A stretch of 64,000 nt of DNA from Adiantum capillus-veneris (GCA_014529385.2 CM043966.1:107812587-107876586); one strand, 5' to 3'; counted from the stretch's first letter, positions 35,267 through 48,745 are shown. A program made the numbers and translations. The notes: a model not told the origin generated them from the sequence alone.

Positions 35267-37155
35267 AGACATCCTACGTGTAGGATATCTTTTTGCTCAG
35301 AATTGAATAAAATTTGGTCTAGAGACTCCCCTTGGTGTGTTGAACCCATAGGTATCCTCACGTTTTGTTTCTGACACCTCTAGGCTGGTCAAATGCTCAA
35401 GAATCTGTTTCAAAAGCTGGATACTCTATCAAATGATTTTTCAAGTCAAATGAGCTCCAAATTGGCCCAAAATTGACTGGCAAGCTTATAAAATGCTATG
35501 AAACACTTTGGTATTGTCAAATGTTGGTCTAGGGTCCAAAATCATGCAGGAGACATCCTACGGGTAGGATGTCTTTTTGCTCAGAATTGGCTCAAATTTG
35601 AACCCTAGATTCCCCTTGAGTCAAGCAACCCAATGCTATGCTCAGGATTTCATTTGGACCTAAAAATCATGCAGGAGACATCCTACGCGTAGGATGTCTT
35701 TTTGCTCAGAATGACTTGAAATTTTCACCCCAGCTTCTCCTTGATGTGTTGATCACAGTGGTGTGCTCACAGGTTGGTTTGGAGTCCTAAATCAAGCTGG
35801 AGACATACTACGCGTAGTATGTCTAACTGCTTAGATTTTGTCCAAACTTGATCCCAAGATTCTTCTAGTGCTCAGTAACCCAATGGTGTGCTCAAAATTG
35901 AATTTGGATGCCAATAGGTCAAGATTTGGGTTGCATAAGCTTCTAGTGCACTCCAAGAGTAGGATGTCTGGCAATTCTCGTCTTTGCTTGGTAAATAGGC
36001 CAAACAAGGTCCAAATTCACTTTTGAAAAAAAGATATGGAATCCTTGAGACACTTAGAACCTCCCTATATGGCCACAATAGAATTTTGACCACTTTATGA
36101 CCCTGGAGACATCCTACACGTAGGATGTCTTTTTGCTCTGTTTTAGCTCAAACTTGCAATGTAGCTTCCCCTTGATGTGCTAAACTCAGAGCTATTTTTA
36201 CTTTTTGATTCTGACACCTATAGGTTGGTCAAATGATCAAGATTTTGTTCCAGAAGCCTGATGTTTGTTCTGATGAATTTCCAAGTCAAATCAACTCCAA
36301 ACTAGACCAAATTTGCCTAGGAGGCTTATCTAAGGCTAAATGACAACATGGTATGGTCACATTAGAATTTTGGTCTCAGAATCAGGCAGTAGACATCCTA
36401 CGCCTAGAATGTCTTTTTGCTAAGAATGAACCCAAACTTGGACCAAAGATTCCCCTAGTCTTCAAAACCCAATGGTATGCTTAGATTTGAGTTTGGATAT
36501 CAAAAGACCCCAAAAATAGCTATTCTTGCCTTTTGTCCATCCAAAAACGCTAAAGTTTGTTCAATCTTCACTTTCACTGACCCAAATGAGATGAAATTTA
36601 TCACATGCACTCAATACAACATTTAGAGCATGCCTGTGGAGTCATCCTATGGTTTGGTCTCAAAATTAGGCCTTGGACACAATTTGGGTAGGATGTCTGA
36701 CAATTCTCGTCTTTTGGTTTTAATCTGTCAAAATTTGGTCAAATTTCCACATTCCACTTTCTAGGTGAAAATAGGGTAGAACCTACCTTCTAAACACACT
36801 GGTAACCTCAGATTTTCAAAAAAGTGCCCAGATCACCCTGTAGACATCCTACGCGTAGGATGTCTACTGCTTATGTTTTCAGACTGAAGTGTCCCTGATG
36901 GTTCCTTATGCTCTCAGCAAGTGCAAGTATGCTTCACAATTGCAAAAACATGCAAAAATCACTCAATTTAAGCCTTTTCTGAAATTTTACGTTTTCTGAC
37001 TCCGCCTTTTGGCTTTTGGTCAACAGAAATAGGAAAAAACACTCAAGTCAATATGTTACTAGGGTAAAACCTACCCTCTGAACCCACTGGTAACCTCAGT
37101 TTCCCCAAATTTCCTGCCAAAAGTGCCCTGGAGACATCCTACGCGTAGGATGTCT
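35267..37155 (-). repeat. Palindrome-bearing tandem array in the element B leader
   Basis: 24-bp palindromes (half AGACATCCTACG plus its reverse complement) start at 35267, 35551, 35676, 35801, 36107, 36391, 36842 and 37132. One-sided remnants are at about 35946 and 36675. Spacings of 284, 284, 284 and 290 bp recur, with shorter 125-167 bp steps that sum to about two units. Copies at 35676, 36842 and 37132 are perfect. 35801 is also perfect but with a paired change (ATACTACG centre arm). Most palindromes are followed on the plus strand by TTTTTGCTCAGAATT-like text. Confidence 0.85.
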
Positions 37156-37696
37156 ACTGTTTGAAAATGCTAATTCTTTCTGGCAGTAGTACTCCCTATG
37201 CTCTATAGAGCTCTCAGCAATAATCACAGAAACTTTTGGACTTCAAATCAACTTCCAAACACAATTTACTATCTTTCCTACTTAGCATTTTCCACTTCTT
37301 TGATGAGCCTAACAACAAATAAGACATGCATAAAGTGCTCTAGATCAGCAATCAAGATATCCTACTTACCCTACTCCTACTCATCATGTGAGATGGTGAT
37401 TTTGATGTCTTGGTTGCTTCCTAGACTCATACGGACTCTCAAGTCAACCTACCACCACATCTACCACGCCAAATCCTACTCTCTACACCACAACCTACTA
37501 CTACATAATACTACCTAAGACGAAAGATCCAGGCTAGACACACGCTCCCTAGACTTCTCCTGAGACCTAGAGAGTCCACCACCCTCTGATCCTATCTAAA
37601 TGTAAAATAGTACGCTAGCAAGCCAGAGGGACCTCTATCCTCTAGGACTCGTCTCGGTCACCTACCTAAGGCCCTTGTCCCCGGTAGCGGCACCAA

Positions 37697-38851
<1,155 letters not shown>

Positions 38852-38908
38852 GCTAAGTAGAAACTATATAAAAGAAAATAAAGGTGACATGATAAAGCAC
38901 TTTTTCTA

Positions 38909-40499
38909 ACCCATCTGTCATAATAACTAATATCTAATTCTCCTAAATGTTTTTCTAATGTTAAACTGATCATTTAATATGGGGAAGTACCAGGGGAGAA
39001 AAAGCTAGAATATTGGTTAAGCTGGCAGACCGGTACAGGAGGGATCCAAAGGAGGGAAAATAGGGATCCAAAGGGGGGGCCATCTGCAAAAGAGCAATTT
39101 GCAACAATGGGCTTCAAAGACCCTAAGGTCCAGCCCATTAAGACTTCCAAAATGCTAAGGTTCCAAAACTAAATAATATGTTCAATGGTCAAACTCTAGG
39201 TAAATTAGATGCTTGTGGGAAGCCTCAAAAGTCTTCTCACATCCCTATCCTTGAGGGGTGAGCCCTTTTAGTAGGGGATGAGAGAGAAACACACACACAC
39301 ACACACTCTTGCAAGCTCCCTTTACACAAAGGGCATAGTGGACACATGTCAGCTCCCTAGCCCAATTGTCCCCAAGGTGCATTCAAATCCTATTGGATGG
39401 CCATAGAGGTGGACCAATGAGAATTAGGCTAGAGTAAATCTAGTTTAATTCATTTAAAAGAACCAATGGAAATTAAGCTCTCTAGAAGACTATTGGACAG
39501 TCTCCCAAGGGGTCCAATGAACATTCAACAGGCCAATGGCTTGCTTGATTTTTAATGGCCAGAATACTAAGGGGTCCAATGAGAGATTAATTGAATTATT
39601 TAAATACCTAAAGCTCTCACAAAAGGGGAAAGGGGGACACATGTCACAAGGCTATCCCTTATGCTTCTCAATTGTCATTGGCTAAGCTTTACAGGGGCCA
39701 ATAGGATGCCACTATGAGCATTTAGCAAGAGGGGTCAACCAAGAGAGAGGGAGGGCTGATTTTTGCAAGGCAATATCACAAAGACACTCACACAATCTCA
39801 TGCGTGAAGTAAAGAAGACTATATCCTTCTCAAGCTTTAATGGAAAGCTCATCATTTACTCCAAGCTTGTGAGAAGGGAGGCCTACACCAACAACTCTTG
39901 GCTTTGTGATGCAAATCCAACCAAGAGCCAAGCTCCAATGCATGCTCATCCCCTCTACCATGCTAATTACTAAGCGATGCTAAGCTATTAAGAGTGATTA
40001 TGTGAGGAGACATACTTATTTCTCGTAACAATACTCCTTCTTCCTCTCGATCTACTCTCATACCCCACTAGCTCTCACCATCTTCGAAGGTGTGTGAGGT
40101 CTTGGGTCTGAGACCGTGAGGCAATTGATGTTGTGTTTTCAAGTTTAAATCTTGGTGCTTGAAGCTTCCATCTTCATTGCACCAGCAAGTTATTGAAGGA
40201 ACACAAATAATTGTATTGTAAAATGTCTCCCTTGATGGGGGAAACCTATAATACAAATCCTTTTGGAGGGGGGACCGTCTCCATGTACATCCGGTCCTCA
40301 ACTGTTGTCAATAGCTTAATTTCTCTCTCTTTTTGAAGTATTGTTCATGCCTATCTAACTAGGTGTTATGCTTTTGTTGCTCTCTCCATCCAAGCACTCT
40401 TGCTATGCTCATTAGGAATCTATTCTAATGAAATGCTCACTATGTCTATGTTATTTTTAGCTGCACACAAGTTACTAGACCATTAAATGTTACACCATC
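38909..40499. other. Non-coding, CCAAT-rich; possible LTR relic
   Basis: No gene seen. A short (AC)n lies at 39292-39305. Between about 39390 and 39710 there are roughly nine CCAAT or ATTGG pentamers, five of the form (G/A)(T/G/A)CCAATG. On the minus strand the boundary near 40491 reads AGGAAAGATGG then TGTAACAT, which could be a polypurine tract and LTR start for the adjacent chromovirus relic. Confidence 0.35.
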
Positions 40500-43400
40500 T
40501 TTCCTACAAAAGGGCCCAAAAACAAAAGTAGAAACTTCTTCTTAAGAACACTAATTTTTTTCCAAGTGGCACCTTCTTCAAGTGAATCTTTGCACTTGAC
40601 TAAAGCTTGTCAACCTACATGATGACACGTACGTAAATCATGATAGTCTAAGATTTTCTCAAGTTCATGCGGTTGGGTAGGATGTTCAACAAAATCAACC
40701 AAAATCTGATGGTCAATGACATTGGCGTCCCCATGCAAGTGTTTACATAAAAACTTACATGAAATATCAGATGAATACAAGAGTGTTCCATTAATGATAG
40801 TTTGTAGGCTCAACCACCAACTAGCTTGAGTATCTTGAAAGGCCCATAGTATCTTGGAGATAATTTAGGTGTTGGCCCTGGCACACACAAAAATCCCTCT
40901 TCCCCTTTCGTGAAGGTAACTTATCGACATTTCTCATCAGTGTACTTCTTATACCAATCTTGGGCTTGTCAAACATTTTGACGAGCCAGTTTCAACATAT
41001 CCATATGGTCTTGGATGAAATCCTTGACCTATTGAAGTTTTTCATTTGCTAGCCCCACCGTAATTGGTGACCTAGGTTGCAAACCGTAGAACTAAATCCA
41101 GTCATTACATGCTTAGCATTGTTATAAGAAAACTCAAGAAGAGGTAGATAATCTTCCCAATCTGATTTCTTCTTGAAAATGTATGCTCATAGCATATCCT
41201 CTAGCACTTGATTGACCCATTTAGTCTGACCATCTGTTTCAGGATGATATGCTGTACTTAGGCTGAGTTGTGTACCCAACCATTTAAATAAAGCCCTCCA
41301 AAGTTGACTGTTAAACTTGGGATCACGATCACTCACAATGTTACTTGGAAGTCCATACAAACTGCACAAATTGTCCACCGCTAGAGTCTTAATTATTGAC
41401 TTGGTTGGAATAAACTTACATAGTTTAGTCAGCCGGTCTACACCCACCCATATTAAGTCATGACCTCGTACAATGGTTGGTAAACCCACAATGAAATCCA
41501 TAGAGATACTTTTCCATTTTCCGTTAGGAATCTCTAATGGATGCAAGAAACCTCCTTACTTCAGCCGTTCTACTTTATTAACTTGATTTCCATTTTCCGT
41601 TAGGAATCTCTAATGGATGCAAGAAACCTCCTTACTTCAGCCGTTCTACTTTATTAACTTGATATTTATGGCAATGCAAGATATGGTCTTGGACATAGCC
41701 ACGTAAACCTGGCCAAATTGTCATCTTACAAGAGCATAAGTCTTCTTAATGCCTGGGTGCCTTGCACTTGGAATATCGTAACATTCATAAAGAATTTGGT
41801 GCCGAATGTCCATGTCCATCATTGGTACTCTCCCCTTGTGGAGTAGGTACCCATTATTGATTGAAAATTTCTTCCATCTCTGCAGATCATCACTCGACAA
41901 AGGAGAACTAGGTGTGGAGGTTAACAACACACTACCAACATTGGAGTGAGAAGGATCCCTCATTTTCACATGGCTCCACATGTTGGAGTATTTTTTTCCC
42001 TTAAGAGATTCAAAGAACCCACATTGAATTTTCATGAACAAAAGAGAGTTGATCTAAGGCATACGACTAAGAGCGTAAGCTACCACATTCTATCATCCTT
42101 TATGATACCAAAGCTTTACGTCATACTCTAAAGAATTTCAATCCACCTAACCTTTCAACCCTTCAAATCAGTATGTTATGTAAATTATTGTATGCTTTCA
42201 TGGTTGAACACAATCTCAAACTAAGCTCCATACAAATAATTCCACCATATCTTCAAGGCACACACTATTGCATAGAGTTCTCGTTCATAAGAAGAGTAGT
42301 TTTACTGTGCTACATCAAGCTTCTTGGTTTCAAATGCAATTGGCCTTCCCTCCTGTATAGAAGGGCTGCTCTAATAGCATGATTACAAGCATCCATTTCT
42401 CAAACAAATGGCTTCAAAGGATCCATAATAGTTAGAATAGGAGTGGTAGCTAATGCGTCCTTGAGAGCATTAAAATTTTGGTGTTGAGCGGCACCCCACT
42501 GAACGGTTTTCCCTTTAGCTTTCAATTGGTCCGTCATCGGCACAACAATGTGAGCATAGTTTTTACCGAACCTTTGATAGAAACTTGCAAATCCCAAGAT
42601 AATTTGTAATTCTTTTAAATTTCTAGGAGAAGGCACCTTCGAATGGCATTCACTTTGGATTGATCCATGTGCAACCCATCAGCTGAGATGACATGCCCTA
42701 AATAGTGAATTTCATCCTTGAGAAAATCACACTTTGACTCTTTTCCATATAACTTGTTTTCTTGTAGCAATTCAAACACCTGCTTTAGATGTTGCACGTG
42801 CTCTTATTTAGAGACACTGTACACAAGAATGTCATCGAGAAAGATGATAACAAACTTGCCCATATATGGTCTCAAGACACTATCCATGAGTGTCATGAAA
42901 GTTGTGGGCGCATTGGTAAACCCAAAAGACATAACCAAAACTCGTAGTGTGCAAACCTTGTTTGGAACAACATAGTTTTGGGTATATTAGCAAGTCAAAT
43001 ACGTACTTGTTAATATCCTGACCGCAAGTCTACCTTAGTAAAAATACAAGCTTGAGTGAGCTTGTCGAACAACTCATCCACGCATGGTAATGGGTACTTG
43101 TTCTTAATAGTTATCGCATTCAAACCATGGTAGTGAACCCACATGCGCATGCTACCATCCTTTTTATTCACCAATAGGATAGGAGAAGCTCATGGTGAAG
43201 AACTAGGTTGAATAAACTCTCTACCGAGATAGTTAGTAGAGTGACATTCTAGCTCAACAGACTCAAAATGGCTCATTTTGTAGGGTGGTTTACTACTTGC
43301 AACCATGTCTATGCCATGTTTCCCAGATCATTAGAAAATACATCTTGATATTCCATTAACAAAGTCTTTAATTGATTAGCAACATTTTCTTGCTGAGGTG

Positions 43401-43690
43401 AAAGAATAGTAGCCATTGCACGAAGAAAAAGAGAGATGTGTTGCCCGTTGTGGTGCGTCCCGCCTTGCACAACAATAACGAGAGTTACTCCCCTCCCCCT
43501 GGTGAACCCAACAAGCCCGCTTGTAGAGCTTTGCCCGTCAACTCAGCCCCCTTCCCCTTAATTTGCTAGGGTTACTGCACAAAACCTCTTCGGTTTTGGC
43601 TCCACGCTCTCTATTGCATGAGCATGCAACAATATGCAAACTCAATAGGCCATGCCCTCTTTGGCCCAAAAAAGTTAAAGCTTTGATACC
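40500..43690 (-). mobile_element. Chromovirus relic lacking gag and protease
   Basis: Minus-strand pol of the same broad family as 16934-22951, more decayed. PBS-like TGGTATCAAAGC lies at about 43680-43691. A leader runs to 43420, then directly the RT linker (MATILSPQQENVANQL). RT blocks lie at 43330-42800, with a SVYILVY-type end around 42830-42800. RNase H thumb text (LGFASFYQRFGKNYAHIVVP) is at 42640-42400. The HHCC zone is at about 41840-41650. The integrase core at 41546-41187 includes SDRDPKFNSQLW and YHPETDGQTKWVNQVLEDML. A chromodomain remnant (40813-40515) contains EEGATWKKISVLKKKF in a broken frame. Gag and protease are absent, so it is an internal-deletion derivative. Many stops and shifts. 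Confidence 0.85.
41511..41662. repeat. 76-bp tandem duplication in the pol relic
   Basis: 41511-41586 and 41587-41662 read the same by eye (TTTCCATTTTCCGTTAGG...). The duplication lies between the HHCC zone and the core of integrase; 76 is not a multiple of three. Confidence 0.9.
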
Positions 43691-43691
43691 A

Positions 43692-46111
43692 GTGTAATTC
43701 CTTGAGGAATTGCCTTGGGAATACTTCCTTCCTACCACCCTTTATGCAGGCCCTTGGCTGTCCTCATATGGTATTCCCCTGTCCACACCTTGGCAGTCAG
43801 CCCCCAGTCCATGACCTCCTAGGGTTGCCCTTGGCATGACACCGGGCTTCCAGAACCTCTCACACCCACACCAATATCAACTCTATGTCACCACTTAGAC
43901 AACAATGATGAGATTCTCCATTTTTCAGGATCCCTCCTCTTTTTCCACCATTGTGACAACAATGATGAGATTGTCCATTTTTCAGGATCCCTCCTCTTTT
44001 TCCACCGTTGTTTTCTTCTAGTTGCATGCCACAATATAGTAGCCCATAAAAAATTTAAGCAACACCGATTTAGCTATATATCGATGATGGTTTGAATAGT
44101 TCTAATTTAATAATGGGTTTTCATAATTGTGTATAGCTTGTTTTATTTATTTAGCCAATTTAAATTATATTAGTGATTTTGAAATGAAATATGCATGGTC
44201 CACATATCCAATATTTTGAAAAAATGCATTTTTCCGACATAGCCATATCACCTCACTACTGTCCAAGACATATGCCTCATAACATTAAACCTCCTCATGT
44301 GCTAGTGACAAGATCTCAAATAAAAGTAACATCCTCTTGTTTATATTGCTCAACATCCTCTTGTTTATATTGCTCAACCTTAACCTTCCAATGCATAGTA
44401 ATATTGATGTGGCTTTCTCACAAATCTTAGCACAAATGAAGCAGTGAAGCACTTGCAAGTAAAAATACCTTTTGCCACCATTCCAAAACAATTAACACAC
44501 CATAAACAACAATACTCAAGACATATAAATAAGTAGATTGGAAGACGCATCTCTCCACCAAAATCTAATAAAACAATAATCTTCCACATAGAAGCAAGCA
44601 TCAAAAGCGCTTAACTTATGAGGACATTAGCTCAAGAGTTACAATAATTTATTTATACAACCACATTATATTAAACCAAAATGGAATATCCTTAATCCTT
44701 GAAAAAGGAATGGAATGCTCATTGTGGTAATATCATAAGCTGCATCTAGAACCAGCTCATGGATATCTATATAAGTTCAAGGAGCCAAGCTTTATTGATG
44801 AAAATATGTGTCCTTCTCAAGTAGCCCACTATGGTGAATATCAATATGTATCCTTATTTATATCATATGAGTTCTAAAAATTCTCCTCCTCTATGCTAAT
44901 ATTGATCCTTTACCAATGTGTTAGGGAAGGAGATTTGGAGCTTCTTTATGAACACAAAAGAGGTGATGCTAATGAAGAAAGAAAGCAAATAGTTTTTGAG
45001 GAGGATGAGAAGAAAGGGGATGTTGTCACAGGCCATGATGTGAGCATTTAAAAAATGATGTGAGAAGAAGGGGGACGTTGTCAGAGGCCACCATGATGTG
45101 AGCACTTAATAAAATTAAATACTAATTTCTATATTTCTTTTGTAGTTTTAAGAGGAGAAAAAGATAGCTAAGGCTATAGAATTTGTTGTATTTGGAAATG
45201 GAATTCAAAAGAGGTTGAAAATTAGATAGTTAACGCTGAGAAAAAGATAGCTAATGCTATAGAATTACATGTAGTGTTTATAGAGGAAACTTGAGTGAAA
45301 AGAGATGAGTGCGTGAGTGAAAAGAGATTGAGCCATCTTGCTTGTGCCCAAATTTTCAAAAGAGGGAAGAAAATGGGGAGCCTATTTGGACGCTAGCAAG
45401 AATCCCTGTTTCATATACATTCCGGTGCTTGGTATTCATCAACATCAACATGTGAGTATGCATTAGAGGTCAATACAAGTTTGAGATTTATGTTTTATTT
45501 TAAAGAACCTATGCTTAATGCAATCTTTAAATGGAATCAATGCATATGAGATTTCATAGTAGAATGTGAAGCTACACTTCATTGGTAGAGAACAACCTTT
45601 TGACTTTTGTTTGCTTTCCAAAGTAGGCTTTGGATTTTTTTAGTCCCTCACATGACATTTGGATTGTTGTTCTCTTATACACCCACCTTTTAGAGAATTT
45701 TTTTGGAGTCATTTTGTGCGGAACTATTTTGAATTTGTAAATAGAAAAGTTTTATCTCTCATCCATTTACTTGACTTCATCATACAATGTGCATTTCTCT
45801 CTCATTATTTATTGTGTTCTCTCTCTAGAATGTGCATCTTTCTCTCATAATTTCTTGTTTTCTCTCTCTAGAATGCTTAGATCTTATAATGTGCCTTGTA
45901 TGTGTGGTTGGGGTTTATTACAAGCAGTTGGATAGAACGAAGTGACTTTGCCAAAAAATCTCTATAAAAGCTAAAAAAGCTCTAAGTGAAAAGCTCCCTC
46001 TCTTAACACCCCAGTTTTATCTCCAGGGGGGGTCATTGCTACCAGATTACATGATTTTTTAGACTCAAATTAGGCTGGTTGTTTTGACACGTGAGTGTCC
46101 ACAAGTTTCAT
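43692..46111. other. Non-coding with several small tandem repeats
   Basis: It starts TGTAATTCCTTGAGG next to the PBS of the chromovirus relic, so the first part may be its 5' LTR, though no partner was found. A 57-bp tandem pair lies at 43898-44010 (GACAACAATGATGAG...) and a 24-bp tandem pair at about 44329-44376. A ~57-bp imperfect pair lies at about 45000-45105. A 180-bp segment at 45483-45662 recurs exactly at 50784-50963. No gene seen. Confidence 0.45.
45483..45662 (+). repeat. 180-bp exact direct repeat, copy 1
   Basis: By eye every base matches 50784-50963; flanks do not match. Confidence 0.92.
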
Positions 46112-46365
46112 GCTCAACAGTTCATGCATATCATGGTTGAGCAAGAAGCAACCTACTGTGGCCACTTCTAGTTGTGAAGCTGAGTACATGGGCAATCTTC
46201 ACAGGTACAATTGAGTGTGGATGGCTCATATGCCTTATGGTTGATTTGGGTGTTGGACAGGACACTACCAACATCATCTACATTGATAGTCAAAGTGCAT
46301 TGGCAGTTGCAAGGAGCCCAGTTTTTAATGCTCGCACAAACCACATAGAGTTACACCTTTAACTT
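46112..46365 (+). pseudogene. Copia RNase H fragment
   Basis: One frame gives WLSKKQPTVATSSCEAEYM. After a frame change it gives IYIDSQSALAVARSPVFNAR and TNHIEL, the signature end of Copia RNase H (the D-QSA-A box and the ART-HIE box). It is an isolated scrap with no LTR recognised. Confidence 0.75.
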
Positions 46366-47243
46366 TTGGATAATGCTAATTCATTCTTCACTAGTTTTCT
46401 CCTCTCTATAAGGTGCAATCTAGCCTCGTATCTCAGAGTAATCTTACCTCCATCGTTCTCTTTTCTTTCCATTTCCTTGTCAGAACGTCTTAGGATTATC
46501 TCTTTCAATCTTTTAGGGTGTCTATTTGCTCATTTTCATTACCTTACTTAACGGACCGATGACAAGAGTTGGTTGCATTCCTCATCTTTAACGAGCAAGT
46601 GAATTTGTAAGGAGATATTTTATGGAGCTATATGAGTGCCTACTCTTTCCTCACTTGGGAACTTTAGTAGCACAAACCAAATGGTGGATGTATTGTGGCA
46701 TAACAAGGGTGACACTTTGAAGTCGATATCACTTTCACAATAATGTTTTCTCGGCTATGGTTATAAAAGTTATGGGTTTGGGCCCTCGATATTACTGCGT
46801 ACTGAGGAAAATTCATCATGATACTTTGAACGAGCCTTTTTGCCTTCACAATTCCTTCCTCACCAGAAGATTTGACTTTATTACAATTTTGGCTTGCCTC
46901 TTAGAGGTCCTTTTGACATATCACCTCATGCTAATGAGGTGAGTGTTATGATAACATGTGAAGTATCTATACTATATATGAATGAGAAAGAAATTCAGGC
47001 GGCCACGTGGCTGAAAATGGTTTCGTCTAGCCATTCTTGCCTGAGTGACGTGATGCCAATAGACCCCTGGCGAGTGTGTTCTGAGTCGACAGTGAGGACA
47101 GTGCGCGCAGCTAGACAGGTGACATTGACAGCACCCGCGTCTCACATACGACTCACGAGAGAACCCCTCTCTGTCTCACACATTCAGCGTGTGCAGGCAA
47201 AAGTAGCCGAGGTCAAGACGACCCTCCTTGGCCAGACATAAGA
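46366..47243. other. No gene recognised
   Basis: A 115-codon frame ends at 47241, with a GC-richer part at 47030-47220; no domain seen. Confidence 0.3.
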
Positions 47244-47257
47244 CAATCCGACAACAT

Positions 47258-47308
<51 letters not shown>

Positions 47309-47350
47309 CACTCATGCGCAGACAAAAGACTCCATTGGCGCTGGGTAGCA

Positions 47351-47394
<44 letters not shown>

Positions 47395-47429
47395 ATGCGC
47401 AGGAAGAGGACTCCACTGGGGCTCGACAA

Positions 47430-47487
<58 letters not shown>

Positions 47488-47515
47488 CATGGGCAGACAA
47501 AACTGAGAAGACTCC
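47244..47515. repeat. Minisatellite of CT tracts plus conserved spacer
   Basis: Three units, each a (CT)n or (CT)n(AC)n tract followed by CATGCGCAG or CATGGGCAG, then GACTCCA(T/C)TGG-like spacer text and (in two units) CGACAACATT before the next tract. Units start at about 47250, 47350 and 47430. Confidence 0.75.
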
Positions 47516-47530
47516 ATGGCCCGCACAATA

Positions 47531-47935
47531 TTTTAATTCTCAGAACACCCCCAATATTTTGTCACAATTCCCAAAATGCCCTTTGATTTTTCCAAAATTC
47601 CCAAAATACCCCCGGTCGTGGGATTAAATTTCTTGAAAGACAATTTAGCTTTTCATAAGAAGACTTGATTGTCTATCAATACAAGATGCTAAAACAAGAA
47701 TTTGAGTCTCTTAAGTAGGCTCTCATTATTTTTAGACATGATATTTTCTCTTTTTTGCCACGTAATTTGTGACTAATTACATTCTAAGCACTCAAAATCG
47801 GATCAATAAAAAAGGAATAAAGATTAGGAAAATAAATACAAGGGTATTTTGGTAACTTTTGAATTGGGAGGATATTTTGGGAATTTCCACACATTAGAGG
47901 TCTATTTTGGTTTGGTAATTTCCCCGAAAAAGATC
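47531..47935. mobile_element. Foldback/MITE-like element, copy 1
   Basis: Both ends consist of repeated AAATTCCCAAAATACCCC-type words, pointing inward in opposite orientation. The left arm at about 47545-47620 and right arm at about 47843-47930 are complementary in type. The centre (TTTTCATAAGAAGACTTG, CTATCAATACAAGATGCT) is shared, in reverse complement, with 52245-52745. No ORF. Confidence 0.65.
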
Positions 47936-48127
47936 AATCAGACGTTTGCTTTGGAGTAGTTTCAAAGAGAAATTTTTTCAAGGTAGAAGATTTTTTAACA
48001 ATTTAACTCTATTTTCTTGAATTTTCCAAACGGACTTTCTCCTTCTCCCCGTCTCTTCAACCGGCTGTTTTGATTGTTCAATTCAATTTCTCAAGGCTTA
48101 GTTGACGCACTTTTCTCGAACACTGAC

Positions 48128-48227
<100 letters not shown>

Positions 48228-48469
48228 CGTTAAACACCAGCTTGGCAGCAATCCTTCATATGCCATACTAGATGGGAGTCCAATCGCCATGCTCAAGATG
48301 GGGGATTGAACCTTGGATCGAGGGGACAACAAGCTTTGGGTTGTTTTCAATGGATGCGAACCGAGGGTGTCTCATCTAGACTGGGCTATTTTTAGCGGAT
48401 GAAAATTGAGGGTGTGTCTCTAGATGCAACGTTGTCTCATTGAGTGCATTGATTGTAGGATATGTCCAA

Positions 48470-48745
48470 CAAGGTCAGGGAGGGAGATTGTTTGTTGCTT
48501 TGTGGGTGCCTTGGTTGACATGTATGCCAAATGTGATGCACTTCATAAAGCACACAAAGTGTTTGAGGAGCTTCCTGACGGGGATGTCATCTCTTGAAAT
48601 GCACCTATTGCGAGGATATGCACAACTTGAGGAGGTCCATGGAATGGAGGCAAGGGTGGCAAGCATGGGGTTTCCCCTATTCCCCGGAGATGCAACCACT
48701 TTCGCTTGCATACTGACAACATGGCGGATACCCAAAAAGTTATCT
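48470..48745 (+). pseudogene. PPR protein gene fragment
   Basis: The frame reads ALVDMYAKCDALHKAHKVFE, then ELPDGDVIS, a TGA where Trp is usual, then NAPIA and, after a shift, GYAQL. This is the hallmark of plant PLS-type pentatricopeptide repeats (VDMYAKCG..A..VFDELP.RDVVSWN..I.GYAQ). Such proteins bind organelle RNAs. Only about two repeats remain, with a nonsense codon and frameshift, so it is a dead fragment, possibly moved by retroposition. Confidence 0.8.

Noticed and set aside
35267-37155. Regularly spaced palindromes as a CRISPR array
   Set aside because: Repeats are 24 bp and spaced by ~260 bp of related, not unique, sequence; the genome is eukaryotic; no cas genes. They are units of a degenerate tandem repeat.
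43692-44010. Confirmed 5' LTR for the 40500-43690 relic
   Set aside because: The PBS-adjacent start TGTAATTCC is right for an LTR, but I found no matching copy at the other end, so I kept it only as a possibility.
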